A DNA stretch of 64,000 nucleotides. Origin: Membranipora membranacea (Eukaryota; Bryozoa; Gymnolaemata; Cheilostomatida; Membraniporidae). Location of the stretch: NCBI GenBank assembly GCA_914767715.1, contig OU612065.1, forward strand, positions 11,038,001-11,102,000, read 5' to 3'. Below the pieces are notes generated by a model that saw only the letters and a program-made list of their open reading frames with translations, did not search any database and was not told where the DNA came from. This document shows positions 50,301 through 62,605 of this stretch, one piece after another. The first letter of the stretch is position 1; every line of letters starts with the position of its first letter. Position numbers and translations under genes: made by a program.

Positions 50301-52876
50301 AAAGACACTATGGTGATCTCTGAGGAGCCAATGGAGAAAGGAAGTTGACAAAAGAAATGAGTCATGAGTTTTTGTTAACCATTGTTGGGCTGAGAAAGTA
50401 AAGTATTACATAGCAATAGTATTTGAATAAAATTGCAGAAGTAAAATTACATAAAAGAGACTTAGAAAAAATTAGATACAGATTTTCCTGAAACCACAAG
50501 ATCAGTTTGATTCTTTTATTGTAAACTCTGTCTAAAAACTGGCAGAAGGATTTTTTTTCTTATTGTTGTCTATTTATTGTTTACATCTATTTATAAATGC
50601 CACACACCTCACTCTGTAAAACTTTTACACTACCTTATGAAATAAATCAAAGGCTTCAGAACTTGGTATGTTACAATCTACTGTGAGCCACTGGTTGTGA
50701 GCCTTGTCAGCGTGCAGTATAGAGTCCATGACACTATCTCTTACGTTGCAATTACTGCTCACATTGGAAAGAGTGGCAGATGAAAGAGAATCAAGCACAA
50801 TGAGAAATGTAGAAAGCTGGCTGATACATATGTAAGTGCACCACGATCTAGAGGCAAAGAATTTCCCCCTATTAGACTAGCGAGAGAGTTCCCCCTGAGG
50901 TTGAGTTGAGGTACTGCTTGCTTGCTCAGGATAAATCTGTTGTGCAGCCTGCAAAAGAGACATCATATATTGGTTTGAGTAAGATTAAAGCCATTAAAAC
51001 ACAAATTGGTTTTATCACAATAAGAACTTGTGGTTATGGAGACAAACTAAATTTTAACTTAAAATAAGTTAAGTAAAGTTAAATGTTGCATAGCCGACCT
51101 CTGTGCTTCAATTCATAAATTAGCCGTTCAAAAGTAATGGGTTGATATTCCTAAGATCGTTTTGGGTTGTTGATGTGAAAAACTTACGGCTTGCAGCGGG
51201 TATAGTCTCCAGCCTCAAAATGTTGAGCGCAATATGCCTTCTACTGAGCATTCCATTCACGTATGTGTTGACTAGGTCTTGCCTCACGACAGCTTTTAAC
51301 CAATTCAATCCCCTATAACATTCCAAAAATAGGTGTGAATAATCAGGGCCATTGTACATATTAACGTTGAGCAATGATTACACAGGCTGACTTGATGGAT
51401 TGTAAATTTGTAGCATTTGCTCACTACAACCTATAACCTTCTGTAAGTTTATCAGAATCCTCTCTAGTTGGTTTATTATTATTGTATAACTAGTAGGGTC
51501 AGTGCATTGCTGTAGTAACCTGAAATACATGGCCAAATATCATTCATTCCTATCTGTACCTATCAAACCCATTCTTATTGAAATACATAGACAAGGGGCA
51601 GGGCACTGTCTGTAGACAGTTACCCCTCTGGTTGAGACAGGCTAAGAGAAAGAAAGCATGGGTCATATGTCTTCAATAACCTAAAACAAAGGATACTAAA
51701 GCAATGATGAAATTTTGATATCTTGGAGAGCAAGTGCTAATCCTATCTAGGTAGATGCAATGTGATTTACCTGACTCTATCTTTTCTAGGTACTACAAAC
51801 CATCAAACCATCTCCAAAACACCCGTCTGCTATTTTCTTTCTTCTAGTTTGAGTGCAGGGCAGCAGAAAATACTTGCTTTTGTGTGATTGGTTCATTAAA
51901 CTCCAGTCACAGCTATTCTTATTATTACTACAATGGCTGTACAGTGCTATTTTTTTCAGGTGACACCTGATTGGTCAATTCTGAGCTGGCCCATATTCTG
52001 CCTGCTGATATATAGATAAAGGGACAGTAGAAGCTTAGGACTGCGTAAGCTTTGGTGTAACTGGGAACTGAGACACAAACCAAAATAAAACCTATCACAA
52101 GCAACAATTACTATCTGGGCATGACTCATTTTTATGAAATGAGAAGATAAGAACAGCAATAAGAAGATGGCAGTATTCCGTAATACAGAAAGGCAGAACA
52201 TAGGCTCCCAGATGAATTCTGTCAGGTAAAATCATGCTTGGAAGGCTAACAACTAGCCTACTCTACTGCTACTGTTAGAATAATCATAAAGCTGCAGTAG
52301 AGTAAAGTGCTGAATAATGAATGACTATCACTATGTCCTTATGTTTTTTCTTCCCCTATTGTTTATTGCTACAGTTGTACAGTGTAACTTGAATCCAGTA
52401 CTCTAACTATTGCATTGGCAATGTGCAGTCTCAAAAAGATTCTTTCATAATTTTCAATCCATTGTTTTGATAGAGACAGATGAGTATCAACTTATTTATC
52501 AGACCAGTATGAGTCATCATCGGACTCATTGCTGTAATATTCATTTGTTGCTTTTTGTTATCATGATGATGTGTACTCCTTACCCTGTATTCACTCTCTC
52601 TGCATGAACATTTAACAAACTGAAATGCGAAGGGACTATTTGTATGGTATCATACAATCATGTCTTATCATGGCTTTTTCCCGTGCGTTAATTATCCGTC
52701 AGCTAGGTGGCTATCAGTGGCCATAGCCCAATGGGTAATGAGATAGATTTTCCTTCAAGAGGTCTTGTATGCAACTCCCTGATATGGTGGTGTCAAGAAG
52801 GGTATCTGGGGGTATCTGCCCATAATTGCTCCTGTGCCACATCAGTACAAAGTCTGTAGACCGGTTGGTAACAAAA
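50301..52876. other. region between transposase relic and ATP9; possible minus-strand exons
   Basis: Mostly non-coding. On the minus strand, three stretches look coding by codon composition and splice edges: ~51525-51440 (QQCTDPTSYTIIINQLERIL), 51316-51175 (LNWLKAVVRQDLVNTYVNGM), and ~50775-50645 (DSILHADKAHNQWLTVDCN). I could not join them in one frame and recognise no family with confidence; a RUN-like pattern (WL..A......L...Y...L) in the second is only suggestive. The first exon of ATP9 should also lie here. Confidence 0.3.
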
Positions 52877-52925
52877 ACCAACTTTTGGGTTTCTTCACAA
52901 GTTGTGAAGAAACCCAAAAGTTGGT
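52877..52925. repeat. 49-nt perfect palindrome
   Basis: 24-bp arms (52877-52900 and 52902-52925), beginning ACCAACTTTTGGGTTTCTTC, are exact inverses around a single G. It lies ~60 bp before the first recognised ATP9 exon, probably in an intron. Confidence 0.95.
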
Positions 52926-52982
52926 ACAAGGATGAGTTTTAAATAGTTAACAATGGTTAACAGAAACCTTGATTTTGTTTAG

Positions 52983-55900
52983 ATATGGGGCTAGTCGGAC
53001 TCATAGCATAGAAACGGATGACTCATCTAGTGTCGGCGAAACCGTAGAATTTGATCTTGAATCCAGCTACTTGATGCACAAAACTAAAACTAGATGGCAG
53101 TCGTTTGTGGGATGTATCTGCTGTGACTGGAAGAAGTCTTTATCAAAGTGAGTTTGATAGCCTTTGCTTACTATGAAACTTTGTTCAGTTGGATTTGGAG
53201 TGCTAATACTTACTACACTCAGTATAATATCTGACGCACTGAGATGACAGCATAAAGGAAGTATATCTAAATTGTGTTTTAATTGGCATCTATTGCCGTC
53301 TTGATTTCCAGGGCCAGTGCTGTGATATGTGTATTTAATGGTGTGTGTATAAACAAGGAGCAACAGCTTGGTATAAATTATGACTCCCCAGTGGTAAGAA
53401 ATGATAGATAATTGGTAGGTCTAAAGCAAGGAGTTTGAAAGTAACTCCCTGTCTAAAGTCATCTAAAAAACGGTTCCATTATATATGTTCATTTTTTCTC
53501 ATGAATTGCTGAACTTAATTTTAGCTGCTGTGATACAATGTGGAGGAAATGTCGAAAGCAGAGAGAGTTTCACACAAGAACAGTCAACATTGGGAAGTTA
53601 CCATTAAACCATCACCAGACTTCACTAGATTATCCAGCCAATGCCATCCGCAATCAGAAATACAGTGTCATCTCATTTATTCCAAAGGTAAGGATTGTGA
53701 TTGTTCATTTAGGTTTCATCGAGGAGTTCAGCTCTAATTTGTTTGTTTCAGGTCCACAGGTTTTATTCAACATTTCTGCTTCTCAAAGTGAGCAACGTTT
53801 CTATGTCTGTATGTATGTATGTTCTGGATAAGATTTATCGCTGACTTGCAACTTTAACTGTAGGATACAATGGCAATTTAACCAAGTAAATACTGCTGTT
53901 ACTCCTTGATTATAAAAGGGACATGATAAATGATATTTGCTTCAGTGTAAATAACAAGTGAGGGCGTTAACGTAATGACTGAGCTTTGAGTTTTATTTTA
54001 CTGCATCTAAATGAAAATACAAACTGCTTTTATTTTATACAGGTGCTGTTTGAGCAGTTCAAGTTCTTTCTCAATCTCTACTTCCTAATCATGGCGTGCT
54101 CACAATTTGTGCCTGAAATCAGAATTGGTTACCTGTACACCTACTGGGGACCTTTGGTAAGAGTTCATATCTACCCATTTAGCTGCACGACTTGTTTATG
54201 ATGCTCGCCATCATCCCCGATCTTGTTACGTGTCGATTAGGGTTCATGAACCATGTAAATCTATAAGAGAAGAACTGCAATCTTCTTGGGATATGGTTAA
54301 TAGTTCTGTGCAGTTGTTATGTAAAGCAGACTATTTTTTCCTTGACCAGGATCATGTTGCATCCAGGTTGATGAGGATCAACGATAGAAAAAGTTGCTGT
54401 GTTGTTTTAATTCCTGTATTACCCGTATCCTCCTTGCTTATCATGTCAGTTATTTATCCTTGGATGTTTTCTTCTGATTTTAGGGGTTCGTACTGTCTGT
54501 TACAATGCTGAGAGAGATGTTGGATGACATCAGAAGATTTAAAAGAGATAAGGAAGTCAACTCACAATCATATAAAAAACTAACTCCGAGAGGAGAAACC
54601 TTTGTAGCTAGCAGTACCATTAAGGTTGGAGACCTTATTATTGTGGAAAAGGTAACTATGAATTCACTCTCTGTTTTTTTACATAATATTTAATGACAAA
54701 TTGAGTTGGTGAGAACATCAACAAATCGTACTTGCTTGATAAAATCTTACAACATTGCTCGATAAGCTCAACAAGCGTTATCAGTATTTGAATGGTCTCG
54801 GATATGTTGATGTAAACTATCCCATTATATGTTTGTTCACCTATTTAGAACCAAAGAGTGCCAGCAGATATTGTTTTTCTGAGAACATCCGAGAAATCTG
54901 GCGCCTGTTTCATTCGGACCGATCAGTTGGATGGAGAGACGGACTGGAAACTTAAACTGGCAGTTGAGTCCACTCAAGGTCTAGAATCTGATGAGGTAAT
55001 AAAACCTAGCCACAATTGCTTAGTCTTATACTGAGTACTGTAGGAATTTACCTGTTTTACACCGGCTGTATCAATTTTACATTCCCCAGTTATTTAGTAA
55101 GTTTATAATATGATGGGTAATTTTATACTCTCTTGTTGCAGGATATCTACAATATATCAGCTCAAGTGTATGCAGAAAAGCCTCAAATGGACATCCATAA
55201 CTTTATCGGTACATTTTCTCGTGTAAGTTTTCATCTTATTTTTAGTTTATGAGCCCACTGCACTACAAAAGCTCATCTATTAATATATAAATTTAATTTG
55301 ATCAGATTTCCTAATAAAGATGTTACAATGGGGTTGTTTTTCTCAATGATTTTGACCACGATTTTGACAACTTTTCTGAGATAAAATATGTTTGTTGTCA
55401 TTCACAAGGAAGTCCCACAAATCAACTCCAAAACATGATGGGAAATATGTGTATTCAATGCTCATTATATTTAAAAAAAATTAAGACCCTGTCTTCAGTG
55501 CTTTGATTGTTATTCATTTTAGACTGATGATTCTGATATCAAACTTTCGCTCAATCTTGATAATGTTGTGTGGGCTAACAGCATCATAGCCTCAGGCACG
55601 GCACTGGGTGTCGTTATTTATACAGGATACGAAACAAGGAGCGTCATGAACACATCTCAGCCTGCTAGTAAGGTCAGTATGGTGATATAATTATTAATGA
55701 TAAATAGGATTGTTTGTAACTTCCTTCTATCCAAGCAACAATATAATATGGGGTCTAATTTGCATATTGAAACGCACTATATTCCTGCTGCAGAAATCCA
55801 ATGACATCACAATTTTAATCTTGTACACATAACTTTCATGTTTTTTCTGTAATTATCCCTCCTTGTTCTTATTTTTAGGTTGGACTTGTGGATCTAGAAA

Positions 55901-58269
55901 TAAACTTTCTCACAAAAATTCTCTTCACAGCGGTGATATTCTTAGCTCTTGTAATGATGATTATAAAGGTAAATTAATTTGTGCTCGACTTACAACGTTA
56001 AAACTATGAAATAATGGTTTTGGCGAGGGAACTACCATTGACACAGCTCATCACTGAATAATCACAATATTCTATTTAAACCATGACCTAATCTATTTGT
56101 GTTTTGTTTCTAGTGTGTTACAGACTTGTTATTTGATATTTATCACCTATTCAACAGGCCAACTTCTACATCTTTTTTGCTTTCAGGGATTTGACGGACC
56201 ATGGTACCGATATTTGATGAGATTCATCCTCTTATTCTCATATATAATACCCATCAGTTTAAGAGTTAACCTAGATATGGGTAAAGCAGCTTACAGCTAT
56301 ATGATACAACATGATAAAGATATCGAGGGCACTGTAGTCAGGAGTACTACTATCCCTGAAGACCTGGGTAAGCTTCTCCCAGCAGTCAGTCAACACACTC
56401 TCCCATTTTTATAAGCTTTTGTCGATGTTTCCCTACTATGTTCTAGTATTGATTTTGTAAGAATTTAATAACAAATCTGGTTTTTGTCCTCACAGGTCGA
56501 ATAGAATACTTGCTTTCAGATAAGACAGGTACGCTAACTCAAAATGAGATGATATTCAAGAAACTACATCTCGGCACTGTGTCCTTCACAGCTGAAACGA
56601 TGGATGAGGTAGCTTTTTGTTGGCAATATGTCACAATCTCACATAATATTCTGTCTGTCTATCTCTGAATTGCTCCAGTGTAATGGCAGTAAAGTAATGA
56701 TAATCTAAAAGTTCACTGTGAGAAAATATCCCTTCGGATGAGTTCATCTAGAACGTACATGCGCTTAATTTTATTGCATTGCAGTGGTCAAAATATTAGA
56801 TGTATGAGATAGGTGGATTTCCTAATGGGACTTTATTAAAATTTTACTTGGACAGTTCAAGTACTTCGTTGGGATATCTGATCCCATTCTATTTTTATAA
56901 AGGTTATACGTGTATTGATAATGGAATTTATTAATCTTGAAGGTTTCTACACATTTGAAGACTTCATACTCATCTGACACCATACCACAAAGTATGTCCC
57001 ATCAGCGTATTCGTAGGACTGTGGTTACCAGGGTACATGAGGCTGTAAAAGCTGTCGCGTTATGTCACAATGTCACACCTGTATACGAGGATAATATGGA
57101 TCCTGATAGTATGACTTATCAGGCGTCAAGTCCAGACGAGGTTAGAGTTCCAATGCAAAGTGCTAATGACTCAGACTCAGACATACTGATGGGATGGGTT
57201 ATGCAATGGTCTTGACATGCCACTGCAATAATCGCAATAAATGTTCCCTGGTCCCTGGTTATTGTACTTTTGTGTTATTTGTATCCTCATCATTGCCAAA
57301 GAAATCATTTGTCACATAAATGACTTATTTTGGAATTATTCAGTATCCATGTGTTTGAATACTTTGATCTGAGCATGCACACACACACATTTAAAATGAA
57401 GTTTATATATAAATGGCTTTTTAGGTGGCTCTTGTGAAATGGACAGAGAGCATTGGCCTTACATTGGCTCACAGAGATCTAACAAGTATGACTGTAAAAA
57501 CACCAGTCACTGGAGCTACAGTGAAATATGAAATACTTCAAACGTTTCCTTTCACATCGGAGACTAAGAGAATGGGTATTATCGTTAGGGTAGGTAAATA
57601 TATATGGGATACATGATTGCTCAAACGAGCAAGCTAGATTTTTCTGCATTCTGTTTTCAAACACTCCTTTTTGTGTGTTTGGTTACAAAATCCTTGAATG
57701 AGGTAGCTACGCACAAGGTATACCAAAGCGCAATCATATGACTCATCACTCTAGCCGTAGAATTAGTAAGATATAATATATTCACCCAAACTTTGGACAC
57801 ACATTAGTATCCTGTTGGCATACTGCAAACAGTGCCAATGTAGACCCTGCATGATGAATAAAAAGTAATCTGTACTCCTTGTGTAGTTGAATACCAACAG
57901 TTCTCTACATAAACATATGAAATTGTATATACGTATATATATAGATTCAAATCTGTGCTTTTAAGTGTCATCTGTGTGTATTTGGCCCCAACTAAGTTTC
58001 ACTCAAAAATAAGGAGTCATTTTATATGACCCACAAAAAAATCATGTCTTAAATCCTCTTAAATAATCATGTTGGGCATCCTTAACCCAATAGTAATTAA
58101 TGGTAGATAAAATAGCCTGACATGGTTGGACCACTCCAATGCAAAGATTTGCCCTACACACTGATAGCCACTATATATATATATATATACACACATTTGT
58201 GCAATAAAGTGTCATATATTATATATCCCACTATTGTACCCATAAAAACCCTGGACCATGAGTGATTCA

Positions 58270-58301
<32 letters not shown>

Positions 58302-61300
58302 GTGGCTATCAGTGTGTAGGGCATATCTTTGCATTGGAGTTGTCTGCCCATGTCAGGCTATTTTATCTACCATTAATTACTATTGGGTTAAGGATGCCCA
58401 ACATGATTATTTAAGAGGATTTAAGACATGATTTTTTTGTGGGTCATATAAAATGACTCCTTATTTTTGAGTGACACTTAGTTGGGGCCAAATACACACA
58501 GATGACACTTAAAAGCACAGATTTGAATCTCTATATATATATATGAATGACTTATTGTCCAGGGTTTTTATGGGTACAATAGTGGGATATATAATATATG
58601 ACACTTTATTGCACAAATGTATATATATATATATAAATGTTTTTATGGACGTCCCTTTCTTTGATTTTCTAGGATAGTAGTGGAGTTATCACTTTTTACA
58701 TGAAAGGAGCTGATGTGGTTATGGGAGCAATAGTTCAGTACAATGACTGGCTGGAAGAAGAGGTATATAACATTAATATACTATATAGATATGTATATAT
58801 ATATATATATGTATTATGTATTCATTTTATTACCAGTTGTTCTCTGTAAATCCAAGCAATATGTCAAACATCTTGTAAAAACTAAATCCATTCTAAAATG
58901 TCAAAATTTTGCCCTAATCATTGTGTTTTTATTATCACTGCAGACAGATAACATGGCCAGAGAGGGATTGAGAACTCTTGTGGTGGCAAAAAAACAGCTT
59001 ACAGAAGATCAATATAAGGATTTTGAGGTTTGTATCTTCTCTCACTTGTGCAATGATTCCATTCTTAATGATGTGGATCTTCTTGTCAATCACATACAAT
59101 ATAACTTGCTATGGCGTGTAAACAGCTTTGGACACTGCAAATGGCAATGCTATGAGATTTTACATCAACGTTATTGCTTTGTCTTATGTTTTACTTAGGC
59201 TAGATATAAGCTTGCTAAGCTGAGTATGGATGACAGGGCACAGAAGGTCAGTGCTGTTATAGAGAGTTTAGAGAGAGATTTAGAGCTTCTCTGTCTTACT
59301 GGAGTAGAAGACAAACTACAAGAGAATGTCAGACCCACATTGGAGCTTCTCAGAAACGCTGGCATAAAGGTAACATATCACAAGATAACGTCACTTGTTT
59401 TGGAGAAAATGTGTGCTTGTATGTGGAACCAAGGACTAAATCATTGGTGAAACATGATGGTGTATTTGGAGAACTTCTGTGATTTGAAAGGAATTTCCTT
59501 TTTTTATTCAAATTTATCATTCTAAACTTATAGATTATGAATTTGCTCATGTAAAATTTCAGATCTGGATGCTGACTGGAGACAAGCTTGAGACAGCCAT
59601 CTGTATAGGAAAGAGTTCTAAATTGGTGTCAAAGACGCAGCATATCTTTGTGTTCAAACAAGTCTACTCTCGGACTGAAGTCCACGCTGAGCTCAACGCG
59701 TACAGGAAGCGGAATGACTCAGCACTTGTAATCAGAGGGGACAGTCTAGAGGTATTACTATCAAGCTTTCGAGGCTTTATGCAAATCTGCTTATACTGAG
59801 TAATCAAACAAGGTCAAGGAACTGAACGCACATGATTGAAGTTATCTCCCCTATAACAAGGAGCAGCAATCCCAGCTTGTTCCCTTGGAGAGGGCAAAAC
59901 CGTTTTCTTCCAAAGTGTTTCTTTTCACTAATGACAAAACAATATATACTCAGAATCAAAAGCATGAGTACTATCATTCATTACCTAAACAGTTACACAC
60001 TATACTACTGATATGTTAGCACAGTGTCCTCTGTTACCGTCAGAGCTTATCTATGAGCCAAGTAGTGCAACATTTTATCATGTTTATGCTCAGGTATCAT
60101 TGAGAGAGCAGCTTTCCATTTATATATGAAAATATTATATTTAATTTTAATTTCAGGTGTGTCTTCAATATTACGAGCATGAGTTTGTAGAGCTAGCATG
60201 TAACAGTCCAACCGTGATAGTTTGTAGATGTTCTCCTACTCAAAAAGCTGACATTGTTAATCTCATCAAAAGGCATACAAAGCGAAGAATATGTACTATA
60301 GGTAAAAAAGGAGCCATAGCAAAAGCATTAAACAAGTGATGGAATAGCATAGAAAAAACATCACTTTAGTGCTAGGTAGTTTCAGCATTCTCCATAACCA
60401 AGGATGTGTTGGTCGTCCTCCGAGTTTGTCTTTTTATGAACTTTAATAAAAATGATAGACCCGAGAGTGAGGGTACAGCCTATTATTACAAGATGGCAAC
60501 CGCCATGGATCTGCTTTCACTTTAGACATATCAGATACAAGACGTCACTTGCCTGTTGAAATAATTGGATTTATCTTCTCAATAGTGAACGAAAACCTTA
60601 GAGAAACACTCTCTTTAACACCGTCACATATACCATTACATGTATTTTAACATGGAGTGGTAGACCATAGTGTTGTTGCTAAAATTAAATTTTAACATAA
60701 TGACAGGAGACGGAGGTAATGATGTATCGATGATCCAGGCAGCCGATACCGGAGTAGGCATTGTGGGTAAAGAAGGAAAACAAGCTTCATTAGCTGCTGA
60801 CTTCTCTGTGAATCAGTTCAGTCACATTGGTAAACTCCTTATTGTACACGGCAGAAACAGGTTAGTAATTCATGGGCATATGCTTATGAACATACATGTG
60901 TATACCAATTATTATATATGTACCATACATAAATCTATAAAACAAATTATATGGTCTTGGTATATATTGACGACCATAACATTGCATTACAATAACTGGA
61001 CCACTCTTTTATCAATGATGAAAATGATAGTCTCAGTGACCTACATGGGCTACGCTGTACACTGAAATTGTGTATTTTTTTTATATTTCTATGGTGTCTA
61101 TTCGTGTTTTAGTTATAAGAGGTCAGCTGCACTCAGCCAGTTTGTAATGCACAGAGGTCTGATTATCACCACTATGCAAGCTGTATTCTCTTCTGTGTTC
61201 TATCTGGCATCTGTGGAACTCTTCCCTGGATTTCTTATGATTGGGTAGGTCATTATATACATTGTTCTACATATAATATGGTTCCTTGCTGTGTAAAAAA

Positions 61301-62605
61301 TAGTTGTAAACTTTTTCAATCAAGACCACCATTGACCTTTGAATGTATGTGCTTTCTTCCTATCGTATGCTGTGTCCTTTATAAAATTTGTGAATTTGGT
61401 TCATTGTTCATTGCTTTGTGCGGCACAACAATGCTTGTCAATTTAAGCGTAAAACATAAGTAGTCATGTGCCCTTGACTAATAAGGGGACAACTTCTAAA
61501 CATAATAGTGATCTCATATTATTTTAGATATGCTACTATATACACCATGTTTCCAGTATTCTCCTTGGTGTTGGACAAAGATGTCACCAGTCAGGTGGCT
61601 CTTACCTACCCTGAGCTGTACAAAGAGCTTACCAAGGTGAGAAATACTGACTCCCAAGGGTAGCCGGTCATACCTAGCTATCTGTGCGATGAACTAATTT
61701 AATTCAAGTTGCACCATTCAATAGTGTGGTTGTCTTTTTTAAACCATTATCATTGTTTATTTGTATGCTTATTTTTTCTTTTAGGGAAGGTCTCTAAGTC
61801 TGAAGTCCTTCTTTATATGGGTTCTGATTTCTATATATCAAGGTAAGCAGAGATACATCCTATTTGTCTGGACAACTATTTTATTTTGTTGCATAAAACA
61901 TCCTTTTCCACCTAATGTTTAGAAATTCTGTATCATACCACAAAGTTTGTTAGACTAAACCTTGTAAACGATTCATCAGACCTACCTCAAAGAAAGTTGA
62001 TACAGTGGATTATGAATGATCTGCTTGATTAGCTCATGGAGTTTTCATTATTATGATGGACTATGCAACAACATATTCTTATTGACTTATTCTTTCACTC
62101 AGGTGCTGTTATAATGTACGGAGCTTTCCTGCTCTTTGATCAGGACTTTGTTCATGTAATGTCGATCACATTCACGTCTCTGATACTGACCGAGTTACTG
62201 ATGGTGGCGTTGACTATCCGCACCTGGCACTGGATGATGGTTGTTGGTGAACTAATCTCTTTAGCAGCATATATTGCCACTCTAGTGGTGCTCAAAAACT
62301 TTTTTGGTAAGTAATTTGGTCTCAGATTTATAATGATGTGAAATGCCACAGTCAAATGTCATTGTTTATAAATTCAAGAATACACTGTATCCAATCTCAA
62401 CAGCATTGTAGTAAGCTTGAACACACTATATACTGTTGTGAATTGAAATGCATTTCCATTTACAGACCCAGCATTTCTGAAAACATGGAATTTTATATGG
62501 AAGACTGTGATAATCACTAGCATCAGCTGTATTCCTCTCTATGTCATTAAATTTCTGCAGAGGAAATTCTCTCCTGCCACACACTCTAAGCTTGCAGGTA
62601 CATAA
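52983..62605 (+). CDS. ATP9: P4-type phospholipid-transporting ATPase, ATP9A/B class
   Basis: 23 exons: 52983-53147, 53525-53687, 54043-54156, 54484-54651, 54849-54995, 55142-55222, 55523-55672, 55879-55968, 56187-56367, 56496-56608, 56943-57140, 57425-57589, 58673-58762, 58944-59027, 59199-59369, 59563-59751, 60157-60301, 60707-60860, 61113-61244, 61528-61636, 61785-61842, 62103-62306, 62466-62605 (stop TAA 62603-62605). All phases agree; 3,211 nt, ~1,069 codons. An upstream exon ending in phase 2 with the start ATG is missing. Hallmarks: [12 protein letters not shown] (actuator), [14 protein letters not shown] (phosphorylated Asp), [29 protein letters not shown] (hinge), two N-terminal and several C-terminal membrane helices. 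The [20 protein letters not shown]-type sequence and absence of insertions fit ATP9, the class known to act at endosome/trans-Golgi without a CDC50 subunit. Confidence 0.95.
57942..58636. mobile_element. interlocked inverted repeats A-B-A'-B' in an ATP9 intron
   Basis: A (57942-58190) and A' (58297-58538) are ~240-bp near-identical inverse copies. B (58190-58280) and B' (58543-58636) are ~90-bp inverse copies. The order is A, B, A', B'. (AT)n tracts lie at the junctions. No ORF. It is probably two overlapping or nested MITE insertions in the 1.08-kb intron. Confidence 0.85.

Noticed and set aside
51120-51374. RUN-domain gene
   Set aside because: One segment has a vaguely RUN-like hydrophobic pattern, but adjoining exons could not be joined in frame and the family match is not convincing, so it is only mentioned within the intergenic entry.
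58154-58351. ORF within the ATP9 intron
   Set aside because: It is made of (AT)n and inverted-repeat sequence with Ile-Tyr runs; no coding signal.
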